This document shows positions 1 to 6,251 of a DNA stretch of 7,936 nt, piece by piece. Under the pieces are notes generated by a model. The model had not been told where the DNA came from. It saw only the letters and a program-made list of their open reading frames with translations, and ran no database searches. Origin of the DNA: Candidatus Hodarchaeota archaeon. Its GTDB lineage: Archaea; Asgardarchaeota; Heimdallarchaeia; Hodarchaeales; YT1-039. The stretch is from positions 1 through 7,936 of the forward strand of contig JAEOTF010000357.1 in the NCBI GenBank assembly GCA_016840025.1, given 5' to 3'. Made by a program: the position numbers and the translations under genes. The first letter of the stretch is position 1, and every line of letters starts with the position of its first letter.

Positions 1-339
1 ATGAATATCAAGGGTAATGCAGTCCATTGCTTCTTTTTTAAATTCCGACATAATTTTATCCATTAATACTCTCCCGTAACCTTTTCCTTGACCATCTATC
101 GTCAGAGCGATATCACTTATATGACCTCGCCTTTCTTTTTCAATTATATGGCCTGTAATGCCACCTATGACTTTTTTGTCTTTTTCTATAACCCAACAAA
201 GGTTGGGAAAGTTAGAAAAAATATCTGTTGTCCACTTAGCAATATTAGTTTTAGATGCATGAGGATTGGCTATCTCAAAGATCTCAGAAATGATTTCTAA
301 ATCCGCTTCTTTCATAGATCGCAACAATCTTATCACCAT
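1..339 (-). CDS. GNAT-family N-acetyltransferase, partial (C-terminus outside window)
   Basis: Reading the minus strand from ATG at 339 gives 113 codons open to the window edge. The product starts MVIRLLRSMKEADLEII, the usual GNAT opening of a beta strand followed by 'EAD'. It then has a strand-rich middle (CWVIEKDKKVIGGITGHII, about 48-66) and, after ISDIALTID, the acetyl-CoA pyrophosphate-binding loop QGKGYG (84-89) followed by RVLMDKIM on the next helix. This is motif A of GNAT enzymes, which move an acetyl group from acetyl-CoA to an amine. The substrate cannot be told, and the C-terminal beta5-beta7 part is missing. An in-frame ATG at 408 would add a hydrophobic 23-residue extension unlike the family, so I prefer 339. 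No Shine-Dalgarno site precedes it. It is divergent from the methyltransferase gene. Confidence 0.85.
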   Translation of the reverse strand, partial: MVIRLLRSMKEADLEIISEIFEIANPHASKTNIAKWTTDIFSNFPNLCWVIEKDKKVIGGITGHIIEKERRGHISDIALTIDGQGKGYGRVLMDKIMSEFKKEAMDCITLDIH

Positions 340-396
340 GTAGTCTGTGAAATTTATTTTTTCTTTGTAGAAATCAATTAATCTAAAAGAATTTAG

Positions 397-415
397 TAGA
401 AAAATCATTTTTCTA
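397..415. promoter_or_regulatory. 19-nt perfect palindrome in divergent spacer, possible operator
   Basis: The sequence TAGAAAAAT-C-ATTTTTCTA has two perfect 9-nt arms around one base. It lies in the roughly 90-nt spacer between the divergent acetyltransferase and methyltransferase starts, 8-26 nt upstream of the first possible methyltransferase start. Position and symmetry suit a dimeric repressor site. The arms are A/T runs, so chance in an AT-rich spacer remains possible. Confidence 0.3.
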
Positions 416-432
416 ATTCATTTGTGGATATA

Positions 433-1233
433 ATGGACTCTCAAATTCGTGAAAGGGAAGATCGTTTGAGGAAGTGGTTTGTACAGGGGAGGTCACGAAC
501 ATATCAGGTAATTGATGGATTAGATATAGGATGGGGTGGAACAGCTCGGTGGGTAACGGCGAAGATGGTTAAATTAATTCAAAAAGATTCACTTTTCCAG
601 ATTCTTGATGTTGCATGTGGATATGGTACTTTTTTAGCAGAATTAGGTTGGCGTTTTCCTTTTGCTAGACTCTTTGGATTAAATCTTGATTTTAAAGGAG
701 CTCATGGTATTATTTTTGATCTTCTAGAGCAAGCTAATGTTAAAACTAGACTCGTTATTGCAGATGCGATTAAATTACCTTTTCTACCCCAAAATTTTGA
801 TTTTGTCACTTGTTTTCTTGGATTACAGGATATTGAAATCACACGTGGTCAAACAGGAATTATCAAAGCAATTAAAGAGATGTTTAGAGTAGTACGATCT
901 ACTGGCCATGTTGTTCTTTTTGACAAGTATCCAACTTCTACATTTCAAAATTGGTTAATTTCCACTTCTTGCTCTTATGAGATAATTCTTCAAGATTCTG
1001 TTGAAGTAAAATGTCGTTGGAATCGTGAAATTGGGGAAGCAGCGGTAGAATTGTATGCTAATGGAATAATGCAACAATTAATGAATCAAGAGACTCCCCC
1101 AGAAAATCCAGAAGCAACTTTGAAAGAAATACGTCAAACTATGCAGGCAGATCTAGAACAGCAATTAGAAAAACAGGGTTATTACAATCCATGGGGACGA
1201 ATGACTGTCTTTCTAATAAAGCATAGAACTTAA
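433..1233 (+). CDS. Class I SAM-dependent methyltransferase
   Basis: This is a 266-residue Rossmann-type methyltransferase (methyltransf_11/25-like). After a helical N-terminus of about 55 residues comes motif I, ILDVACGYGT (57-66), the glycine-rich SAM-binding loop. The acidic motif II equivalent is in GLNLD (about 82-86), the motif III region is IADAIKLPF (about 109-117), and motif IV is NFDFVTC (about 121-127). Then follow a helix with MFRVVRSTGHVVLFDKYP, the typical 'leader then strand' near motif VI, and a C-terminal cap of about 100 residues that probably sets the substrate. The acceptor could be a small molecule, lipid or quinone, and nothing in the neighbourhood decides this. The ATG at 433 is chosen; a GTG at 424 in the same frame would add three residues. 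There is no Shine-Dalgarno site, so the message may be leaderless. It converges on the RDD gene with 47 nt between stops. Confidence 0.85.
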   Translation: MDSQIREREDRLRKWFVQGRSRTYQVIDGLDIGWGGTARWVTAKMVKLIQKDSLFQILDVACGYGTFLAELGWRFPFARLFGLNLDFKGAHGIIFDLLEQANVKTRLVIADAIKLPFLPQNFDFVTCFLGLQDIEITRGQTGIIKAIKEMFRVVRSTGHVVLFDKYPTSTFQNWLISTSCSYEIILQDSVEVKCRWNREIGEAAVELYANGIMQQLMNQETPPENPEATLKEIRQTMQADLEQQLEKQGYYNPWGRMTVFLIKHRT

Positions 1234-1280
1234 CTACATTAAAATAGTATTACTAATTACAGATTGAGGTCATTTCTTTG

Positions 1281-1760
1281 CTAAGTATCTTTAATAACCA
1301 CAGTTCCTGCCATATGATCCCCAAAGCGACGTCCATCTGCATCAAGAAGAACTGTTATATAACAACAGCAAAAATCAATGCAGCCGCAGAAACAATTACG
1401 AACTAATGAGTCCTCAACAGTTGCTGGTTCTCCAGTTTCGAATTTTATTACTCTTAAATCTAGGAGCCCTTTTCCAATGCTCTGACCATCTCTAATACCG
1501 TCTTTAAAACATTCATAGAGACAGCAAACATTGTTTATTACTCCATCAACTAAACTCGCAACAAATCTTTCAACTAAAGGAGCTTTCATACTAGGATGGT
1601 ACGGGCGCGGAGTATAGATCTTAGATGGACCCGCTATCCTGTCTGTAGTAGATATTGGCTTTATATCTAGCTTTATCCCACATTTTGGGCAATATTTAGT
1701 GTCGGGCGTAATTTCGGCTCCACAATTCGAACAAAATGGCAAGTTGATCCCTTCGTTCAT
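1281..1760 (-). CDS. Zinc-ribbon plus RDD-domain small membrane protein, cysteine-rich
   Basis: This 159-residue protein opens with a zinc ribbon, CSNCG (10-14) and CPKCG (24-28), the four-cysteine rubredoxin-knuckle type common in archaeal membrane proteins. A linker to about residue 58 leads to a compact RDD domain. Its signatures are ERFVASLVDG (64-73), GQSIGKGLLDLRVIKFETGEP (92-112) and GRRFGDHMAGTVV (143-155). The first hydrophobic stretch is short, and both hydrophobic parts are rich in cysteine: C79, C80, C84, then C123, C125, C127, C131, C132 and C133. RDD proteins are small membrane proteins, some linked to ion transport, but most are uncharacterised and I assign no reaction. The start is the ATG at 1760. 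A weak purine-rich GAGG lies about 14 nt upstream, too far to be a normal ribosome site. The gene stands alone on its strand. Confidence 0.8.
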   Translation of the reverse strand: MNEGINLPFCSNCGAEITPDTKYCPKCGIKLDIKPISTTDRIAGPSKIYTPRPYHPSMKAPLVERFVASLVDGVINNVCCLYECFKDGIRDGQSIGKGLLDLRVIKFETGEPATVEDSLVRNCFCGCIDFCCCYITVLLDADGRRFGDHMAGTVVIKDT

Positions 1761-2042
1761 ATTTAAATGTTATATCCTCTTTGATTTTTCGATTAATTGT
1801 AATTAAAACTAAAAACATTGATAATATTAGAACCTTATTGCGGAATTACAGTTTTTAGCCTTTTCAATATCTATCCGATAATTTATGTTAACTTCAATTA
1901 TTAGGACTAATTTACAGTGTTGGAATACAATCCTTGGGATTTATAGAGAGCAACTAAGTTTCAGAATGAGTTTAACAGCGACTCTGATTCATACATAATC
2001 TTTTGGGCGTCTTTGAACTAATTATTAGTCATAAATAAGATA
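1761..2042. other. AT-rich intergenic spacer, no gene seen
   Basis: This 282-nt spacer separates the 3' end of the DUF4405-like gene from the start of the RDD gene, both on the minus strand. I see no coding frame, tRNA or clear promoter in it. The only symmetrical element is ACTAAT-T-ATTAGT at 2017-2029, a perfect 13-nt palindrome about 14 nt past the stop of the upstream gene. It could be a weak transcript-end hairpin or chance. Confidence 0.5.
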
Positions 2043-3521
2043 TTATGCACAACGCCAATACCAAAGTTCATATTCAGGAGAATTTAAGACTCTAATGTCT
2101 GAAGGAATGTGAATATGGTTACCTCCATAGCGTCCTTCAAATTTGTGGGAGCCTTCTTCATATACATATCCACAACGACCAAAAAGCATAGTATCGTCAA
2201 GTAACTCAACCACAAAATAGTTTCCTACCTTGGATGTTCCAATATAATCAAACCATTCAAGTTTGTAACTAAGTCTGCCTTGATCTCCAAGCGTTAAAAG
2301 TACATCTAGTGCAGTAATAACCCCGTCTTGAAAAGTATCATTTCTTAAATTATGTGCTGTAATAACTACATTTCGATAATTTATTTCGTCACGAGCTGCA
2401 TTAACCCCGCCTCTAATAGTTACGGTTGGTATTATTACATTGCCTCCATTTTGTTCTAATCTTTCGACTTCTTCTTTATGTACCGAATAGATCCTGTTAA
2501 GCAGTCCTAAATCGCTCAGTTGATAGAGTTTTATGAACATTCTCGCCTTGTAGGGATAATGATCCATTCTGAATACATTATCCTCCTTCCAACCTCCATG
2601 ATAGTAAGCGGTATACCACCACCCTTCTTTGCCATTGATACTATCAATCACATGTGTATTCATGGTTATATCAAAATGATAGTTCATATCAATTGCTCCG
2701 TTCTTGTCCAAATGGACTAGAATGTCAAAAATAGAGAAATGACCAGGTCGAAAGATATCCCCGCGAGTTGTGTTTACTTCTTTTGGCCTGAACCGAAATT
2801 TTCCAATGTCTTTGATAATAATTTTCCCTCTACCGTTTCCTGCATTAGCTTCAATTATTTGGGATAAAGGGAAGGTCAAAACTCCTAAAATAATCACAAG
2901 ACCTATTATTAAGGAGAATGCCGTCTTAAGACGAAATTTGGTTGTTTTTATGCTTAAGAAGACTTTTTGTGTTGTTATAACTAGCCATTTCCAATGAAAT
3001 AGCACATGAATGATTATAAAGGACCCGGCTAAAACTCCTGACCAATGATGGACCAAAGAGATCTCATACATTGGTACCCCGGCTGGATTTGTTCCTAGCC
3101 GTTGCAGAACACCAGGAAATTTTAAAATGCCCGTAATAAATACTGATATCGAAGAAATGAACACCACCCAGTCCAAAAAATAATTTCTCAAGTTACGCGT
3201 AAATTGTCTGAATTGCCTTTTTCGGATCTTTTTAATCATAACTTTGGTCATTGTTTTGATCCAACGCCAATGTAAAATCACATGTCCAAAAACAACTACC
3301 CCTATAAACAATCCAAGCCATATATGGTAAACAGTGAATTCATAAAGGGGCAAGTGTGTTCTATTAATTCCAAAAAAGTCTAAAAAGCCAGAAAATACCG
3401 TAAGTCCTGTTATAAAAACGATAAGGAACAGCAGGATTTGTAAGACGTCAATGAAGTAATTTGCTGCTGTTTTTTGAGTCAAGTGTTTGATATTTTTGTC
3501 ACCTTTATGCTGCTCCTTCAT
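2043..3521 (-). CDS. Tandem DUF4405-like b-haem membrane protein with extracytoplasmic C-terminal domain
   Basis: This 492-residue protein has five predicted membrane helices (about 22-45, 64-86, 115-135, 156-180, 201-221) and then a soluble domain of about 270 residues. The helix pairs form a repeat. Around 65-86 and 157-178 the same pattern recurs, H-x-W-x-G or HHWSG, then H, then HWRW or HWKW. H66/H80/H84 line up with H158/H172/H176. The H-X13-H spacing on each helix is what cytochrome b-type DUF4405/ferric-reductase families use to hold two b-haems. Strongly basic segments at 1-20, 87-112 and 184-200 put the N-terminus inside and the C-terminal domain outside. That domain has two stretches with a similar D-x-L-x-x-L-x-x-x-G pattern (about 266-275 and 406-415) and ends NHIHIP...YELWYW; I do not recognise it firmly, though a DUF4430-like fold is possible. 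GGGGAG lies 6 nt before the ATG. The adjacent SagB-type haem protein suggests a shared electron-transfer role. Confidence 0.75.
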   Translation of the reverse strand: MKEQHKGDKNIKHLTQKTAANYFIDVLQILLFLIVFITGLTVFSGFLDFFGINRTHLPLYEFTVYHIWLGLFIGVVVFGHVILHWRWIKTMTKVMIKKIRKRQFRQFTRNLRNYFLDWVVFISSISVFITGILKFPGVLQRLGTNPAGVPMYEISLVHHWSGVLAGSFIIIHVLFHWKWLVITTQKVFLSIKTTKFRLKTAFSLIIGLVIILGVLTFPLSQIIEANAGNGRGKIIIKDIGKFRFRPKEVNTTRGDIFRPGHFSIFDILVHLDKNGAIDMNYHFDITMNTHVIDSINGKEGWWYTAYYHGGWKEDNVFRMDHYPYKARMFIKLYQLSDLGLLNRIYSVHKEEVERLEQNGGNVIIPTVTIRGGVNAARDEINYRNVVITAHNLRNDTFQDGVITALDVLLTLGDQGRLSYKLEWFDYIGTSKVGNYFVVELLDDTMLFGRCGYVYEEGSHKFEGRYGGNHIHIPSDIRVLNSPEYELWYWRCA

Positions 3522-3527
3522 GATAAT

Positions 3528-3533
3528 CTCCCC
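3528..3533 (-). promoter_or_regulatory. Shine-Dalgarno site of the DUF4405-like gene
   Basis: On the minus strand GGGGAG sits 6 nt before the ATG at 3521. It is a strong ribosome-binding site and fixes that start. A TTTTAAAG stretch at 3553-3560 could be a TATA element with a very short leader, but this is weak. Confidence 0.65.
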
Positions 3534-3770
3534 ACATAGTTTAACAGCCTTACTTTAAAAGAATACTAAACAATTGAAACTTAAATCAATAGAGGTCTAA
3601 CATTTTAGTTGAAAAATAGAATAAATTGAGATTTATCTATAAAAAGGAGAGGTTTAGTTTCAGAGCAGTCTTTTCTAGCTCAAATATTGAAAAGTCAATT
3701 GTATACTGGTTAATCTTGTGTTCTTACTGTGTTCTAAACCTTAAAATTCAGATTATTCTTCAATTAACAT

Positions 3771-3940
3771 GTTCAAATCCCCTAACTCCACCCAGCGAAA
3801 GGAGGAGGGAGTGAAACATCCTCCAATCTTGGATGATGGAAGTAAATCCTAACTTAAGAATTTTCCTAGTTAGACGGATACATAGAGAAAGAAGCCAGCA
3901 TCTAGCACAGTTTTTAACTTTTCTACTCTTATTCTTTATA
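3771..3940 (+). ncRNA. Candidate small structured RNA
   Basis: Within an AT-rich spacer this segment is abruptly GC-rich and holds consecutive inverted repeats. CTCCaCC / GGaGGAG (3786-3792 and 3801-3807) closes an 8-nt loop ending in GAAA. GGAGGA / TCCTCC (3801-3806 and 3819-3824) is an alternative stem. CATCcTCCAA and TTGGAtGATG form a near-perfect palindrome (3817-3838), and CTAACT / AGTTAG lies at 3849-3854 and 3868-3873. A TTAAAATT stretch at 3741-3748 is spaced like an archaeal TATA box from a start near 3770. A T-rich pyrimidine tract (3911-3938) on the same strand resembles an archaeal terminator. The left end, TTCAAATCCCC then AACTCCACCCA, looks like a tRNA T-loop and 3' acceptor, but the T-stem does not pair and no 5' half is present. 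The strand and the RNA itself are inferred. It could instead be a leader or regulatory DNA. Confidence 0.3.
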
Positions 3941-4042
3941 GGTGACTTAGATCGGAAAAGTGGATAATATTGGATGCCGAATTTCCAAAGCAGGTTAATT
4001 TAAACGTGAAAATCATTGAGAGCATGTTTAGTTATTTCACAG

Positions 4043-6142
4043 TTATCTATTTCCATTCGTAGGAAGCTCTGTTACTACTTTTCTAGAACGACGACGATAA
4101 GTAAGCATATAATATCTCAAGATAAGGTAAATTGCAGGAGCAATAATTAAGAAAAAGGTAAAAACAGTTAGAATGCTACGAATATAGGTACCATTAGAAG
4201 CAGCATGAAGACTAATTGTGAAGAAGGTTAATACGACAAGAGTCGAATGAATTTTCCGACGACGTCCTTTGGTACGAAGTCGACTTTGTATAGGTTTCCA
4301 AGGAATGAAAAAGAGGAATAAAACTATAGATAACGGTATGGCGATTCTAGCTAATAACAAGCCAGTTTCATCTAAATTTGAAGGGAGAGAGAAATTAAAA
4401 AGTGACTGAATTAATACCGAATAACCATGCATATCGAAGGGGTCGATAAGAACTCTACTGATACCGTGAATAATTAAAAGATGTATTATAGCTAATGTAG
4501 CGAAGGCAAAAGCTAATACATGATGGGCTAGTCTCATTAAACGATGACGACGGCGAAGAGGAGGAAAACCAGCCACAATTGATCCGCTAAATGCTATAAA
4601 AGCACCGAGCGCTAAATATTGGCTTATAAGGGCGTAATATTGAGTTACATATGGGAAGAACACGTATAGTATGGAAGAGATTTTACCTACAGGATAGATG
4701 TACACAGGTGTCTCATCATCGGACATGCCTACCACATCTTCTTTCATACGTTTATCCGAAAAAGCGCCGACTGCAACAGTTCCCAAATTTAATGCAGCAC
4801 TGAGGAGATAGATATTTTGACCACACATACCAGCCTCAAAGAGAGCAATACGTTCGTCAAGAACATCGAAATCAGCAGTAAGTAGGTTTTCACGAATACT
4901 TATTACAAAAAAAATCTGGGCGGTATACATCATTGCTTGTTTATTTCCCCCTCTTTCGAGGAGAAGTTCACGTTGATCCCCTGCTTTTAATAGAGTAAGA
5001 GTATGTACGGAGGAGTTGTAATAATAGAGGGCGGGGTCAATACTTTCAACTTCTATAGCAATTAAATATAATTCAAGAGGGAATTTCCCACTAATAGAGG
5101 CAAAGGTCCGTTCCCCTGTCCAAGGATTTCTAAATCCTAACGCTCCCCAAAGTAGTCTATCTACTTGCCAACTTTCAAGATTTCCTTTGTCATAGTCTCG
5201 AATAGATTGTCTTCTATAAATCGCTTGTTCAATATGCATATCGGCAATTGTCCCCTCATTCACATTAGCAGGAGAACGGAAGGAATTAGACCCTTTAGAT
5301 TCACTTCTTATACTACCCAAAGGCATCAGCACAAGGGGTTCTAATTCATCAGTATTAAGAATATTTTTCATTGAACTCGAATTGAATTGTACAATTGGGC
5401 GTGTAATGACATTTCTAGACACACTTTGAAGAATAATATTCTGGATAACATGACCAACCTCAAGATAAACATAACGGATACCTCGATTGCCATAACGCTG
5501 GGTAGTTCGTTCATATTCCGCAGTAACTACTAGTAAGGTTGAAACATTCCCAATAAACTGTTTTTCACCACTTAGGTCTACAATTTCACGAATTCCATCC
5601 CATTGAACAGAATCAAGGACTCTACTAAGAGAATGCGTTTTTGGTTTGTATTGATAGACTCCATTCGATAAATCAGGTAAATAGTCATTAGAGACAAAAA
5701 GAAAGACGTCTAAAGGATAAGTGGCTCCAGCAGAGGGACAGGTACGTTTTCGTGGGGGGCGTGTTATCCCTTGCGCAGCCCATAGAAGTTGACTTAGATC
5801 TTTTAAAGAAGGAGAGCTTGTTTCTTGAAAGTCCATGGCTAATTCTTGTCTTAGATAACAATCCCAAATAGAGAGCTTTCCTTCAAGATCAGGTTGAGGT
5901 AAATCAATTGCCTGTGGAGAAAGAGTAGAACGCTTGGGGGCATCAACCTCATTCTGTTTCTTTATTACCGAATTACTAACCTCGGTGTTAGGGGGACAGG
6001 AATCGATTGTAAGAGGCTTTGGAGAAGTCCGAGAGGAGTAAAATAATGTTTGGTTAGGAATATTACTCCCACTAACAAGGAAAAATACATGAGAAAGCAT
6101 GATTCCAATAATTACTGGGATGAAAATGCTATTTCTCTTCAT
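4043..6142 (-). CDS. Exported tandem SagB-type nitroreductase fused to ferric-reductase-like haem membrane domain
   Basis: This 699-residue protein, numbered from ATG 6142, starts with MKRN and a hydrophobic stretch to about 24, a signal peptide or anchor. Two nitroreductase/SagB-type domains follow. Domain 1 (about 90-278) has LLWAAQGIT, the PSAGATYPL loop (136-144) and RYGNRGIRYVYLEVGHV. Domain 2 (about 301-488) has the FMN-phosphate RRQSIRDY motif (310-317), LLWGALGF, and GQNIYLLSAALNLGTVAVGAF near its end. Such enzymes bind FMN and oxidise or reduce substrates; in azoline peptide pathways they make azoles. The last 200 residues form about five membrane helices with H540/H554 and H632/H646, H-X13-H pairs typical of two b-haems in ferric reductase/NOX/MsrQ-like domains. 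Basic loops (RRRHR, KGRRRK, RRRSRK) place the flavin domains outside. No YcaO or peptide precursor is nearby. The downstream DUF4405-like protein may be its redox partner. Confidence 0.82.
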   Translation of the reverse strand: MKRNSIFIPVIIGIMLSHVFFLVSGSNIPNQTLFYSSRTSPKPLTIDSCPPNTEVSNSVIKKQNEVDAPKRSTLSPQAIDLPQPDLEGKLSIWDCYLRQELAMDFQETSSPSLKDLSQLLWAAQGITRPPRKRTCPSAGATYPLDVFLFVSNDYLPDLSNGVYQYKPKTHSLSRVLDSVQWDGIREIVDLSGEKQFIGNVSTLLVVTAEYERTTQRYGNRGIRYVYLEVGHVIQNIILQSVSRNVITRPIVQFNSSSMKNILNTDELEPLVLMPLGSIRSESKGSNSFRSPANVNEGTIADMHIEQAIYRRQSIRDYDKGNLESWQVDRLLWGALGFRNPWTGERTFASISGKFPLELYLIAIEVESIDPALYYYNSSVHTLTLLKAGDQRELLLERGGNKQAMMYTAQIFFVISIRENLLTADFDVLDERIALFEAGMCGQNIYLLSAALNLGTVAVGAFSDKRMKEDVVGMSDDETPVYIYPVGKISSILYVFFPYVTQYYALISQYLALGAFIAFSGSIVAGFPPLRRRHRLMRLAHHVLAFAFATLAIIHLLIIHGISRVLIDPFDMHGYSVLIQSLFNFSLPSNLDETGLLLARIAIPLSIVLFLFFIPWKPIQSRLRTKGRRRKIHSTLVVLTFFTISLHAASNGTYIRSILTVFTFFLIIAPAIYLILRYYMLTYRRRSRKVVTELPTNGNR

Positions 6143-6146
6143 CTTC

Positions 6147-6155
6147 ATCACCCTC
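6147..6155 (-). promoter_or_regulatory. Shine-Dalgarno site deciding the SagB-type start
   Basis: The minus strand reads GAGGGTGAT, then GAAG, then ATG (6142). The frame also offers GTG at 6151 and ATG at 6148, but both lie inside this ribosome-binding sequence. ATG 6142 has a 6-9 nt spacing from its core, so it is the preferred start. The other starts would add only two or three residues to the signal peptide. Confidence 0.55.
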
Positions 6156-6237
6156 TTTTCTCTTAATGTGACTTAGAATAGTTTTTCTTGAAGTGAGTAG
6201 AAAGTATGCTTTAAATTGTTTGTCCAAGTTTAAAGAC

Positions 6238-6250
6238 TTTTATATAAATT
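6238..6250 (-). promoter_or_regulatory. TATA-box-like promoter element for the SagB-type gene
   Basis: On the minus strand AATTTATATAAAA closely matches the archaeal TATA consensus TTTATATA. It lies directly past the radical SAM stop (6252) and about 95 nt before the SagB-type start. This would put transcription start near 6215-6218 with a leader of roughly 70 nt. It suggests the SagB-type gene has its own promoter even if it is also read through from the radical SAM gene. Confidence 0.45.
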
Positions 6251-6251
6251 G

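Larger units (their letters stand above)
3522..4042. other. 520-nt intergenic region with a GC-rich structured segment
   Basis: This is the spacer between the SagB-type gene's stop and the DUF4405-like gene's start, both on the minus strand. No convincing coding frame is seen on either strand. Most of it is AT-rich, with TATA-like stretches (for example 3637-3647 read on the minus strand). A compact GC-rich segment at about 3771-3873 forms several hairpins and is described separately. A GTGAAA/TTTCAC inverted repeat (4006-4011 and 4035-4040, loop 23) lies just past the SagB-type gene's stop. It may mark the transcript end, with little support. Confidence 0.5.

Noticed and set aside
88..300. 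Plus-strand open frame of 70 codons
   Set aside because: It is the complement of the GNAT acetyltransferase, whose minus-strand product has clear family motifs.
3626..3814. Plus-strand open frame of 62 codons in the spacer
   Set aside because: The composition is not protein-like, there is no ribosome site, and its end overlaps the hairpin-rich segment.
3771..3840. Permuted tRNA gene, with the 3' half (TTCAAAT...CTCCACCCA) before a 5' half starting GGAGTGA
   Set aside because: The acceptor strands nearly pair, but the sequence after GGAGTGA has no D-arm or anticodon arm and the T-stem does not close.
4043..6142. Azoline-peptide (SagB/YcaO) biosynthesis cluster
   Set aside because: No YcaO cyclodehydratase, peptide precursor or export gene is visible, and the flavin domains appear to be exported.
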